Source of the DNA: Pseudomonas simiae
GTDB lineage: Bacteria; Pseudomonadota; Gammaproteobacteria; Pseudomonadales; Pseudomonadaceae
Reading direction: 5' to 3'
Assembly: GCF_900111895.1 (NCBI RefSeq)
Contig: NZ_FOKB01000009.1
Span: 62,001 to 126,000, forward strand
Length of the DNA stretch: 64,000 nucleotides
This document shows positions 52,986 through 61,248 of this stretch, piece after piece. The position numbers and the translations under genes are program-made. Positions within the stretch are counted from its first letter, which is position 1. Each line of letters opens with the position of its first letter. The notes beneath the pieces are model-generated. The model saw nothing but the letters and a program-made list of their open reading frames with translations, was not told the origin of the DNA and did not search any database.

Positions 52986-53774
52986 TCACCGACTACGGAT
53001 ATGCGTCCGCCGGTATTGCTCTGGGGTGCAGCCCGCCTGGCGCTGGAACATGGCGATAAAGGCCGAAGCGCTGCTGTAGCCCAGATCAAATGCGACATGT
53101 TGCACGCTGCGCTGGCTGTCGAGGGCTTCAATGGCCGCCAGGTAGCGCAGGCGCTGGCGCCACTCGCCGAAGCTCATGCCCAGCTCCCGCACAAACAGGC
53201 GAGCCAGGGTGCGTTCGCTCACGTGGACTTGCTCTGCCCAGTGAGCCAGGGGGCGATTGTCGGCAGGGTCGGCCTGCAGGCCTTCCAGTACGCCCAGCAG
53301 GCCGGGGTGACGGGCGTAAGGCAGGAAGCAATCGTGGATCGGCGCCTGCTTGAGCTGGTCCACCAGCACCTGGGCCAGGCGAATGTCGGCGTCGGTCTGC
53401 GGCATGTTCACGTCACGCTGGGCGAAATCGCTGAGGATGGCCTTGAGGATATCGCTGATGGCCAGGGTGCAAGGCTGTTGCGGCAGCCGCTCACAGAGTT
53501 CCGGCGCCAGCCCCACCGAGTGATAGACGATCGCCTCGGCATTGTAGGAGCTGTGTTCGGTGTGGGGTGGCACCCACACCGCGTATTGCGGCGGCGACAT
53601 GAAGCGGTTACCGGCCACTTCCATGCGCATCACGCCGCTGGCCGAATAGTCCAGCGAACCCCAGAAGTGCTGGTGCGGGGTGCACTCGGTGTCGGGCGCG
53701 AAATCCGAATAGCGAAAGTACACCGGGCTCGGCAGCCGGGGAAAATCCGGAAGGCGTACGTTGTGCTTGGCCAT
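52986..53774 (-). CDS. AraC-family transcriptional regulator with cupin sensor
   Basis: A 262-residue regulator. An N-terminal cupin-like sensor (TPHQHFWGSLDYSASGVMRM, AVWVPPHTEHSSYN) is followed by a C-terminal double helix-turn-helix (VHVSERTLARLFVRELGMSFGEWRQRLR in parts; VAFDLGYSSASAFIAMFQRQAGCTPEQYR in parts). It is divergent from an EamA exporter gene. The shared 97-base gap has three copies of a TTGTCTGGAT element, likely its operator. A regulator/exporter pair responding to a small aromatic or amino-acid-like compound is plausible but unproved. Confidence 0.93.
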   Translation of the reverse strand: MAKHNVRLPDFPRLPSPVYFRYSDFAPDTECTPHQHFWGSLDYSASGVMRMEVAGNRFMSPPQYAVWVPPHTEHSSYNAEAIVYHSVGLAPELCERLPQQPCTLAISDILKAILSDFAQRDVNMPQTDADIRLAQVLVDQLKQAPIHDCFLPYARHPGLLGVLEGLQADPADNRPLAHWAEQVHVSERTLARLFVRELGMSFGEWRQRLRYLAAIEALDSQRSVQHVAFDLGYSSASAFIAMFQRQAGCTPEQYRRTHIRSR

Positions 53775-53775
53775 A

Positions 53776-53832
53776 TTGTCTGGATACAGAGGTGGTTTGT
53801 CTGGATCGCAGTATAGGCTTCGATCCAGACAA
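53776..53832. promoter_or_regulatory. Three-copy TTGTCTGGAT operator in the AraC/EamA gap
   Basis: TTGTCTGGAT occurs directly at 53776-53785 and 53797-53806 (21 bases apart, two helical turns) and inverted as ATCCAGACAA at 53823-53832. The arrangement suits an AraC-family dimer. The first copy abuts the regulator's own start codon. Confidence 0.65.
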
Positions 53833-53871
53833 TGGATAATCCTGCCTCATCAACACACTTGGTTCATTTCG

Positions 53872-54741
53872 ATGCAATACGCTTATCCCTTGCTGGCCAT
53901 TTTCATCTGGGCTGGCAACACCGTCGTCAACAAGCTGGCCGTGGGCGCGCTGTTCCCTGCAGAAATCGGCTTTTACCGCTGGTTGCTGGCGGCGCTGCTG
54001 TTTACACCGTTCATGATCAAGCCGGTGATCGCCAACTGGGCGCTGATCCGCCCGAACCTGGGCAAGGTATTCATCCTCGGCGTGCTGGGCATGGCGGTGT
54101 ACCAGAGCCTGGCGTACTACGCCGCGTCGCTGACCACGGCGACCAACATGGGGATCATCCTGTCGTTGATGCCGTTGATGGCGCTGACGGCGGCGATCAT
54201 CAGCCTGGGCCAGCGCCTGACCTACGGCGCGCTGACCGGTGCCGTGCTGTCATTTGCCGGCGTCGTGGTGGTGGTCTCCGCCGGCAGCCTCGACGCATTG
54301 CTGCAACACGGGGTCAACCTGGGTGACGGCATGATGCTGGTCGCGACACTGGCCTACGCGGTCTACAGCACCCTGCTGAAAAAATGGCAGCTGCGCCTGC
54401 CGCCGTTGGTGTTGCTGTATCTGCAGGTGCTGGTGGCGGTGGTGGTGCTGTTCCCGCTGTTCCTGTTCTCCGCGAAAGCGGGCCTTGGCTGGGCGAACAT
54501 TCCGTTGGTGCTGTATGCGTGCCTGCTGGCCTCGATGTTGGCGCCACTGGCGTGGATGCATTCGGTGAAGACCTTGGGCCCGAGCCGCACCACGCTGTTT
54601 TTCAACTTGCTGCCGTTGATCACTGCATTGATCGCCGCCGTAGTGTTGAAGGAAGAGTTGGCGCTGTATCACTTGGTGGGCGGTTTGCTGACCTTGGGCG
54701 GGGTGATTCTGTCGGAGCGCTGGACCACCCCGGTGCGCTAA
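53872..54741 (+). CDS. EamA/DMT-family transporter
   Basis: A 289-residue membrane protein with ten hydrophobic helices in two EamA repeats (PLLAIFIWAGNTVVNKLAVGALFPAEIGFYRW in parts; then LPLITALIAAVVLKEELALYHLVGG in parts). DMT proteins export amino acids, nucleobases and similar metabolites. The start ATG 53872 (MQYAYPLL) begins directly with the first helix; the frame is open back into the regulator gene but is not used. Controlled probably by the divergent AraC regulator. Its stop overlaps the lipase stop on the other strand. Confidence 0.92.
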   Translation: MQYAYPLLAIFIWAGNTVVNKLAVGALFPAEIGFYRWLLAALLFTPFMIKPVIANWALIRPNLGKVFILGVLGMAVYQSLAYYAASLTTATNMGIILSLMPLMALTAAIISLGQRLTYGALTGAVLSFAGVVVVVSAGSLDALLQHGVNLGDGMMLVATLAYAVYSTLLKKWQLRLPPLVLLYLQVLVAVVVLFPLFLFSAKAGLGWANIPLVLYACLLASMLAPLAWMHSVKTLGPSRTTLFFNLLPLITALIAAVVLKEELALYHLVGGLLTLGGVILSERWTTPVR

Positions 54742-55628
54742 ACCCCGGCAGCCTTCAAGCGCCGGGCATGCTCGACAAACAGTCGGATAGGCTCGGCGCC
54801 CTTGCCCACCAGGCCCAGGGACTGGTTGACGATATCGAAGTGGTCCAGGGCGTAGTCATCGCCGATCACCCATCCCAGGTGCGAGCTGTAGCGTCCGACC
54901 ATGCCGTCGCACTGACCCTTTTCACGCACAAAGCTGCGGGCGAACAGGCGGCAACTGCGGTGGGTGCCATCGAACAGGTTGCGACCACGGTCAGTGATGC
55001 CCGGCTGCAAAGTGCCGGACCACGAGTAATAACGCACGCCGTTGACCTCTTCTGCCCCCTGCCCACCCCATGTCTGTGGCAACCCCTGTGGATAGTGCTG
55101 ATTGAACAGCGCCACGCCCGCACTCGTCAGCGAATGATGGGAGGCCTGCAAGTCCGCCTTGAAGCGCGGCCCGCGATAGCCGGTCTCCAACACGCCCATC
55201 ACCCAGGCGACCAGGTGAAACAGCGCGCTCATGATCCGCCCCTTCACGCCGTCCACTGGGTAATTGAGATGAATGTGGTCCGCCAGCTCGGAGCCATGGT
55301 TGGGCCCGGCCACCGACGTGACCGACGCCACCCACTCCGGGCGCTTGGCCGCCGCATACCGCGCGGTGAGCGCGCCCTGGCTGTGACCGATCAGGTTGAC
55401 CTTGTCGGCCCCCGTTTCACGGCGGATGCGCTCGATCTGCACCAGCAATTGCTCGCCACGTACCTCACTGGAGTCCAGCGGCGCCACCTGCACAGGAAAC
55501 ACCTGTGCGCCACCCGCCTGTAGCGCCGGGACGATGCCGTACCAATAGGGAAACCAAACGAGGCGCACGAACCCGAGCATGCCGGGGACCAGCACCAAGG
55601 GGTAACGCGTGGCAAGGGATTGCGGCAT
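54738..55628 (-). CDS. Triacylglycerol lipase-type esterase
   Basis: A 296-residue alpha/beta hydrolase of lipase family I. YPLVLVPGMLGFVRL leads in, the nucleophile elbow is IGHSQGALTARYAA, and SVAGPNHGSELADHI is the family oxyanion-side motif; a later aspartate and histidine (DGMVGRYSSHLG, DHFDIVNQ) complete a triad. Unlike classical Pseudomonas LipA it has no visible signal peptide and no adjacent foldase (lif) gene, so it may act inside the cell or use another export route. ATG 55628. Confidence 0.88.
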   Translation of the reverse strand: MPQSLATRYPLVLVPGMLGFVRLVWFPYWYGIVPALQAGGAQVFPVQVAPLDSSEVRGEQLLVQIERIRRETGADKVNLIGHSQGALTARYAAAKRPEWVASVTSVAGPNHGSELADHIHLNYPVDGVKGRIMSALFHLVAWVMGVLETGYRGPRFKADLQASHHSLTSAGVALFNQHYPQGLPQTWGGQGAEEVNGVRYYSWSGTLQPGITDRGRNLFDGTHRSCRLFARSFVREKGQCDGMVGRYSSHLGWVIGDDYALDHFDIVNQSLGLVGKGAEPIRLFVEHARRLKAAGV

Positions 55629-55708
55629 GGAGCAGGCGTCCAGGGCGATGGAAGTAATAGGTCCATCCTAGATCAACCGACGTGACCACCCCATGACATC
55701 CGGGCTTT

Positions 55709-56350
55709 TTAGAAGTGCCCAGCCAGGTCATGCAACTGGCGCTCGGCGTCGGCATAGGCACGTTGGAATACGCTCTTGTCCGACTCTTCACCTTCGGCAG
55801 CAATCACCCGCACATCCTCGATACCGATATAGCCCAGTACCGTGCGCAGGTGCGGGTCGGCATGGTTCATCCATTCAAACTCGCCACCCGGACCAAAGCC
55901 ATTGCCGCCCCGGCTGGTGATGATGAGTGCACGTTTGCCCTGGAGCAAAGGCTGATACTGCGCGATGCCCTGGCTGTCTTGAGTGATATCAAAGGTCAGG
56001 CCCATGCGCACGATCTGATCAATCCAGGCCTTGAGGCCGCTGGGCACGCCGAAGTTGTACAGGGGCATGGAAATCACCAGGATTTCGTGGTCAATCAACT
56101 CTGCGACCAGTTCATCGCTCAGTTGCAGGTCGGCCTTCATCACCTTGGGCATGGATTGCGGTTCGGGGTAGAAATTCGCCGCGACGAACGCTTCGCTGAC
56201 GTGAGGAATCGACGCTCGACCCACTTCGCGCCGCGTGACCTGCGCGCCAGGGTTGGCGGCCTGCCACACGTCGAGAAAGGATTCGGCCAGGCGCCGCGAG
56301 TGGGAACGTTCGCCACGGGGGCTGGCGTGGATAACTAGCATTTTTTTCAT
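55709..56350 (-). CDS. azoR: FMN-dependent NADH-azoreductase
   Basis: A 213-residue flavodoxin-fold quinone/azo reductase. N-terminal LVIHASPRGERSHSRRLAE binds FMN phosphate; ISMPLYNFGVPSGLKAWIDQIVR is the flavin and dimer motif; ITSRGGNGFGPGG is the second FMN loop. Such enzymes reduce quinones and azo or nitro compounds with two-electron transfer. It is divergent from a LysR regulator gene that probably controls it. ATG 56350. Confidence 0.92.
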   Translation of the reverse strand: MKKMLVIHASPRGERSHSRRLAESFLDVWQAANPGAQVTRREVGRASIPHVSEAFVAANFYPEPQSMPKVMKADLQLSDELVAELIDHEILVISMPLYNFGVPSGLKAWIDQIVRMGLTFDITQDSQGIAQYQPLLQGKRALIITSRGGNGFGPGGEFEWMNHADPHLRTVLGYIGIEDVRVIAAEGEESDKSVFQRAYADAERQLHDLAGHF

Positions 56351-56456
56351 CTGTATGACCTTCGCGAGTTAGACTCAGACGGTCTGGATAGCCGTCGTTC
56401 TTAAGCGCAAATCTAGAGTCGCTGGGTACTTCCGACAAATGAGCAATAGTTGATCC

Positions 56457-56475
56457 GGATGAATCCATTTCATCC
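56457..56475. promoter_or_regulatory. LysR-type operator dyad in the azoR/LysR gap
   Basis: GGATGAA and TTCATCC are perfect 7-base inverted arms around TCCAT. The dyad lies 11 bases before the LysR ATG. Its size and the T-N11-A-like spacing suit LysR autoregulation. Confidence 0.5.
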
Positions 56476-56486
56476 ATGGAGCTGAA

Positions 56487-57386
56487 ATGTTTGCCTCGCT
56501 ACCCCTCACCGCGCTGCGCACCTTTGAATCGGCGTCGCGCCTGCTCAGTTTCAAGGCTGCCGCCCAGGAACTGTCGGTCACACCCACGGCGGTCTCCCAC
56601 CAGATCCGCAGCCTGGAAACCTGGCTGGGGGTGCCGCTGTTCGAACGTCTGCCACGCCAGGTGCGCCTGACGGAGTGTGGCGAACGGCTGTTCCACAGCG
56701 TGCACGGTGCCCTGCTGGACGTGGCGCAAAGCCTCGACACCCTGCGCCCGCAACGCAGCACCGGGCACCTCACCGTATCCACCACGCCAGCCTTCGCCGC
56801 CTTATGGCTGGTGCCACGGTTGGGACGGTTTTACGCCGCACACCCTGGTATCAACCTGCGCCTGGATACGCAGTGTGAAGTCGTCGACTTGCAGCAAGAT
56901 GCCAGCGTCGATCTGGTGATCCGCTATAGCCTCGATGACTACCCCAACCTCTATGGTTTGTGCTTGTTCGATGAATCTTTTGCGGTATACGGCTCCCCCG
57001 AGCAGGTGGTGCTGGCCCAAACGCAAGCTCCCACACTGATCAGCGTGCGCTGGCACAACTCCAAGCTCTACGCGCTGGGCTGGCAAGCCTGGTGCGAGAA
57101 GGCTGGGGAACGCTGGTTGCGGGACGCGCCGATATTGCGCGAATACGACGAAGAGCACTACGCGCTGCAAGCAGCCATCGCCGGTCAGGGCCTGGTCCTG
57201 GCCAGCAACATTCTGGTATCGGAAAGTCTGGCTTCGGGGTTACTGGTGCCTTACCGGCCCCGGATCAGCGTGGACGGGGCGGGTTACAGCGCGTTGTGCG
57301 TACCGGGCCGCGAGCGCCATCCGCCAGTGCGAGCATTCTTCCAGTGGATGCAGGAGGAAGTCAGGCTGTCCGGTCACGCCTTGTAA
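56487..57386 (+). CDS. LysR-family transcriptional regulator (GcvA-like)
   Basis: A 299-residue LysR regulator. The winged helix is PLTALRTFESASRLLSFKAAAQELSVTPTAVSHQIRSLE, in parts (LTALRTFESASRLLSF, AAQELSVTPTAVSHQI); the effector domain follows (STTPAFAALWLVPRLGRF). The start of the HTH and the FxPLFER-like VPLFERL resemble the GcvA subgroup. ATG 56487. It probably regulates the divergent azoreductase. The inducer is unknown. Confidence 0.93.
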   Translation: MFASLPLTALRTFESASRLLSFKAAAQELSVTPTAVSHQIRSLETWLGVPLFERLPRQVRLTECGERLFHSVHGALLDVAQSLDTLRPQRSTGHLTVSTTPAFAALWLVPRLGRFYAAHPGINLRLDTQCEVVDLQQDASVDLVIRYSLDDYPNLYGLCLFDESFAVYGSPEQVVLAQTQAPTLISVRWHNSKLYALGWQAWCEKAGERWLRDAPILREYDEEHYALQAAIAGQGLVLASNILVSESLASGLLVPYRPRISVDGAGYSALCVPGRERHPPVRAFFQWMQEEVRLSGHAL

Positions 57387-57484
57387 AATCCGATAAAACT
57401 TTTTGTGTTGCGCGGGACTCACAACTTGGAGCGATCACGCCGGCAGAGCGTGGCGCAAAACCGGATTAGTACCAGGAGATTGAG

Positions 57485-58015
57485 ATGACCGAAGCAAACT
57501 TGACTGACGTTGCGACCCTGCGCAGCCGCGCCCGCCAGAACGTCGAGAACGGTGCCGTGACCGAAGGCTACGATGCCGACCGCGAAGAAATCATTCGCCT
57601 GCTGAACGCCTCGCTGGCCACCGAGCTGGTCTGCGTACTGCGCTACAAGCGCCACTACTTCATGGCCAGTGGCATCAAGGCTGCAGTGGCCGCGCAGGAG
57701 TTCCTTGAGCACGCCACCCAGGAAGCCGAACACGCCGACAAACTCGCCGAGCGTATCGTGCAGTTGGGCGGCGAGCCGGAGTTCAACCCGGACCTGCTGT
57801 CGAAAAACTCCCACGCGCAATACGTGGCCGGCAAGGACCTCAAGGAAATGGTCTACGAAGACCTGGTCGCCGAGCGGATTGCCGTCGACAGCTACCGCGA
57901 AATCATCCAGTACATCGGTGATAAGGACCCAACCACGCGCCGTCTGTTTGAAGAAATCCTGGCTCAGGAAGAAGAGCACGCCGACGACATGGCGGATATT
58001 CTCGAAAGCCTGTAG
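57485..58015 (+). CDS. Ferritin-like (bacterioferritin-type) protein
   Basis: A 176-residue four-helix diiron protein. The ligand set reads E in LLNASLATELVCVLRY, EH in LEHATQEAEHADKLAERI, E in DLVAERIAVDSYREII and EEEH in ILAQEEEHADDMADIL, consistent with a ferroxidase centre. It is longer than bacterioferritin at the N-terminus (about 25 extra residues) and resembles PA4880 by position. Iron storage or oxidative-stress protection is likely. The ATG at 57485 follows AGGAGATTGAG. A strong terminator follows. Confidence 0.9.
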   Translation: MTEANLTDVATLRSRARQNVENGAVTEGYDADREEIIRLLNASLATELVCVLRYKRHYFMASGIKAAVAAQEFLEHATQEAEHADKLAERIVQLGGEPEFNPDLLSKNSHAQYVAGKDLKEMVYEDLVAERIAVDSYREIIQYIGDKDPTTRRLFEEILAQEEEHADDMADILESL

Positions 58016-58037
58016 GCCACCCTCGATAGGCGCCGCC

Positions 58038-58082
58038 AAAAAAGCCCCAAGGGGAGCGACCGCTCCTACTTGGGGCTTTTTT
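58038..58082 (+). terminator. Rho-independent terminator after the ferritin-like gene
   Basis: AAAAAAGCCCCAA pairs with TTGGGGCTTTTTT around an inner GGAGCG-AC-CGCTCC stem, so the structure can work on both strands. It lies 22 bases after the stop. Confidence 0.9.
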
Positions 58083-58216
58083 ATACGCAATCACTGCGAT
58101 AGAAACGGGCATCTACCTGTTAGCGTTGACAGTAGACGAGTTACCGTCAACAGGGCTAATGGATATTTCCCTTCAGGCTCCTGCATATCAGACGCGATTT
58201 TCATCCCTACCGGAGG

Positions 58217-60286
58217 CTAGCCTTTTACTGTTTTCGGCGCCTTGCCTTCCTTCATCTGCTGCAGCAACGGCGCGCACTCATTCGGCTCACCACCGCTCGG
58301 CGCGACCAATGCCAGCAACCCGGCCGCCGGGCCGGCAACCACACCCAGCGCAACCATGCCCGCCCCCCGCAATGCCAGCGGAATGGCTTTCACACCCGCA
58401 TTGGGCTTGATGAACGGCCCGTTGACGTACAGCGGTGAGCGCAGGGAGAACAGGCGGAAGCCTTTGGATTCCGGATTGATGGTCAGGTCCAACTGTTCCG
58501 TGGCCATGTTCGCCGTGCCCTCGATGTAAATGATGGCGTTCTCGGTATCGAACACAAACAAACGCGTGGTCGCCAGGCCTGTCTTGATACCGAAGTCCGC
58601 CGCCGCGCAGTTGATCTTCACTTCCTTGTCGCCAAACAGGCGGCCCACCACGTAGTTGCCCACGTTGAGCCCGGCGATTTCCATCAGGCCACGGCTAATG
58701 GCGCCGTCGTTGATCAGCATCTTCAGGTCACCGTTTGAGGTGCCCAGGAGTGCCGCCACGGAGTTGCCACGCCCGGAAATGTCGGCATCGCCGTTGAGTT
58801 CACCGAAGCTGGTTTTCATCGGTTCGAAGGTCGGGAACAGCTGCTTGAGCTTGAAGTTGCGCGCAGTGAGTTTGGCGCGACCTTCCATTGGCGTGATACG
58901 GCCGTTGAGGCGAATCTGCGCATCCAGCTTGCCGCCGGCGACGCCGAAACGCAGGGGTTCGAGGCTCAGCTCGCCATCATTGAGCACCAGGTGGGTGTAG
59001 AGGTCGGTGAAGGGCAAATCGGCACTGTGCACGATGCGCTTGCCGGTGAACTCCACATCGGCATCCATGACACGCCAGCGCTCGGTGCGGAACTCTTCCA
59101 CCGGCAACACTTTGGTCGCCGGCTGTTTGCTGTCACCGCCACGGGCTTTTTGTTTGGCGTTGGAGTCGGCGCCGATCAGCGGTGCGAGGTCGGTCATCAG
59201 CAGTTGGTTGGACACCAAGGCGCCACTGAGCTTGGGCCGTGGCTGGCTGGCGACGTAGGCGAGGTTGCCGTGGATGTCGCTGTTGCCGATCTTGCCGTTG
59301 AAATTTTCATAGCGGAACGAAGCGCCGTTGGGCTCGTGCAGCTTGGCGATGAGATGACCGTCGGTGGAATAGGCTGGCGAATCTGGCAGGGTCACGCCGG
59401 TCAGTGGGTAGAGATTGCCCAGACTGGAACCGGCGAGTTTCAGGCGCAGGTCGAGCGCGCCGAGGTTCATCGGGTCGGTCAGCGTGCCGGCCAGGGCGAT
59501 GCGGGTGTCGCCAATGTTGACCTGGGCTTGCAGCGGGAACGGCTTGGCCGCGTCCTGCAGGGCCAGCAGGCCACCGATCTTGCCGCTGCCGTCGAGCTTC
59601 TGGCCGTGGTACTGACCTTTGACCTTGAGGCCGAACGCATAGTCCTGCGGGGCGGAGCCTTTTTCCAAGGCCTTCTTGGCATCAGCGTCGCCGACGATTT
59701 CGCCGAAGGGAATGGGTTTGCCCAGCGGGTCGATGATCACATCCAATTGAGTCTTGAGAGTCTGGTCGTCGAGGGTCACGTGGCCCTTATCGAAGCCGAT
59801 GGCACCGATGTCCACCACCCAGTTGGAAGGCGCGGCGTTTGGGTCCTTGGGGTCGAACTTGAAGGTCCAGTTGGCGCGGCCATCGCTCAGGCGCTGCAAT
59901 TGCGCGCTCGGCTCGGTGAGATCGATACGCGGGATCACCACACGCTGCACCAGCAACGCCAGGGGAGAAATGCGCAGTTCCACCTTCTTGAGGGTGACCA
60001 TCTGCGGGTTCTTCGACCAGTCCGGGTTGCCCAAGGTCAGGTCTTCGGCAATCACATGAGGCCATGGCACCCAGGCGCGCCAGCCGTCTTCATCGGGTTC
60101 ACGCGCCCACACCACCGCCAGGTTGCCGTTGATGGCAAATGGCCGATGCAGTTCTTCAGAAACCTTGGCATTGAGGGGCGGCTTGATGCGGTTCCAGTCA
60201 AAGAACACCAGGACCAACACCGCCACAGCGATTAACAGAGCGAAGCTGGCGCAGCTCCAAGCGACAATTTTACGAGTGCGCGTCAT
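58217..60286 (-). CDS. AsmA-family outer-membrane/lipid-trafficking protein
   Basis: A 689-residue protein anchored by one N-terminal helix (KIVAWSCASFALLIAVAVLVLVFFDW). A long beta-rich periplasmic body typical of AsmA follows: NLAVVWAREPDEDGWRAWVPWPHV in parts, a mid DUF748/AsmA region, and a C-terminal GVKAIPLALRGAGMVALGVVAGPAAGLLALV. AsmA-like proteins are bridge-like lipid transporters or affect outer-membrane assembly. The C-terminus ends basic (KEGKAPKTVKG). ATG 60286. Single gene. Confidence 0.9.
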   Translation of the reverse strand: MTRTRKIVAWSCASFALLIAVAVLVLVFFDWNRIKPPLNAKVSEELHRPFAINGNLAVVWAREPDEDGWRAWVPWPHVIAEDLTLGNPDWSKNPQMVTLKKVELRISPLALLVQRVVIPRIDLTEPSAQLQRLSDGRANWTFKFDPKDPNAAPSNWVVDIGAIGFDKGHVTLDDQTLKTQLDVIIDPLGKPIPFGEIVGDADAKKALEKGSAPQDYAFGLKVKGQYHGQKLDGSGKIGGLLALQDAAKPFPLQAQVNIGDTRIALAGTLTDPMNLGALDLRLKLAGSSLGNLYPLTGVTLPDSPAYSTDGHLIAKLHEPNGASFRYENFNGKIGNSDIHGNLAYVASQPRPKLSGALVSNQLLMTDLAPLIGADSNAKQKARGGDSKQPATKVLPVEEFRTERWRVMDADVEFTGKRIVHSADLPFTDLYTHLVLNDGELSLEPLRFGVAGGKLDAQIRLNGRITPMEGRAKLTARNFKLKQLFPTFEPMKTSFGELNGDADISGRGNSVAALLGTSNGDLKMLINDGAISRGLMEIAGLNVGNYVVGRLFGDKEVKINCAAADFGIKTGLATTRLFVFDTENAIIYIEGTANMATEQLDLTINPESKGFRLFSLRSPLYVNGPFIKPNAGVKAIPLALRGAGMVALGVVAGPAAGLLALVAPSGGEPNECAPLLQQMKEGKAPKTVKG

Positions 60287-60512
60287 TGCACAGGACTCCT
60301 GAATACGACTGGCTGGGTGACAGCCTTTTAAGACAGTTTATAGAACTCCGACTGGCAAACCGCCTGGGGGTTTAACCCAATCCCCGATTTGCCTGGAAAA
60401 ACCTCAATTTCTGACCAACTCGACAGATTCGGCCTACGACGGCGCACCATTGTTACCCACGAACGTGTCGAAAATACCCACCCCGGTGCAAAACCGCGTG
60501 CTTGAGAGGCCC

Positions 60513-60552
60513 GTTCTAGAGCCTCCGCCTAGAACAATCAATTCTGTTGATT
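60513..60552. promoter_or_regulatory. Two adjacent dyads in the gap before the repeat-protein gene
   Basis: GTTCTAG and CTAGAAC are perfect inverted arms around nine bases (60513-60535), directly followed by an AT-rich AATCA...TTGATT dyad. Both lie in the 359-base gap between AsmA and the small secreted protein, which otherwise shows no gene. Operator or promoter function is inferred. Confidence 0.4.
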
Positions 60553-60645
60553 ATTACCATTGTGTTTATGAACTTTTATATCGACTTATCGAGAGTAGCA
60601 TTAGCCCTGTACCCACTTTATCGCCCTCCCAAGGAGCAACCCATC

Positions 60646-61098
60646 ATGAAACGCCAACTACTCGCTACCGCCCTGTTATCTATCCTGGCTTCCAGTGCCT
60701 TCGCCCTGCCAGCCGCCGAACAGGCCACACCCCAAGTCAAAGCTGACGCCATTCATTTCAGCCAGACCGTCGCTCGCAGCGGTTCGCAAGAAGACGAGAA
60801 CCGTGACTACGCCAAAGGCGCTGTCGCTGAAAATGGTTCGGAACACGCCAACAAACGCGCTTACACCGAAGGCCTGACCGAAAACGGCCGCAACCGCCTG
60901 GAAGAAAAAGGCCTGGTTGAAGGTGGTGCTGATCGCCTGCTGGAGCGCAATGCTGTTGCCGAAGGTGGCCGTGATCGCCTGGAACAGAAAGGTCTGGTCG
61001 AAGGCGGTGCAGAACAAGCCAACAAACGCGCCTACACCGAAGGCGTTGCTGAAGGCGGTGCTGACCGTCTGCAAGAACTGCATCAAGCACAGAGCTAA
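60646..61098 (+). CDS. Small secreted repeat protein (Pseudomonas phage-infection-protein-like)
   Basis: A 150-residue protein with a clear signal peptide (LLATALLSILASSAFALPAA). The mature part is highly charged and repetitive: about five copies of a 12-13 residue unit like GLVEGGADRLLERN / AVAEGGRDRLEQK / GLTENGRNRLEEK, interrupted by ANKRAYTEG twice. It contains no cysteine. I weakly recall similar proteins being labelled phage infection protein in Pseudomonas, without firm evidence. ATG 60646 follows AAGGAGC; the frame is open upstream but without a signal-peptide-consistent start. A terminator follows. Confidence 0.85.
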   Translation: MKRQLLATALLSILASSAFALPAAEQATPQVKADAIHFSQTVARSGSQEDENRDYAKGAVAENGSEHANKRAYTEGLTENGRNRLEEKGLVEGGADRLLERNAVAEGGRDRLEQKGLVEGGAEQANKRAYTEGVAEGGADRLQELHQAQS

Positions 61099-61113
61099 CC
61101 CCGTGGTGGCCGA

Positions 61114-61146
61114 GAAAAAAGCCCGATCTGTCGATCGGGCTTTTGC
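61114..61146 (+). terminator. Rho-independent terminator after the repeat-protein gene
   Basis: AAAAAGCCCGATC and GATCGGGCTTTT form a stem around a TGTC loop, with A and T runs on both sides. Confidence 0.9.
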
Positions 61147-61248
61147 TTTCCTGTAGATCGCGTCACGCCCTTCCCCGCCAAGTTCGACGCCAACAGAACT
61201 GTTTTGCTAGAGTGCGTCGCTGTACTCGCCGACAAAGCCCGCCCGCCC

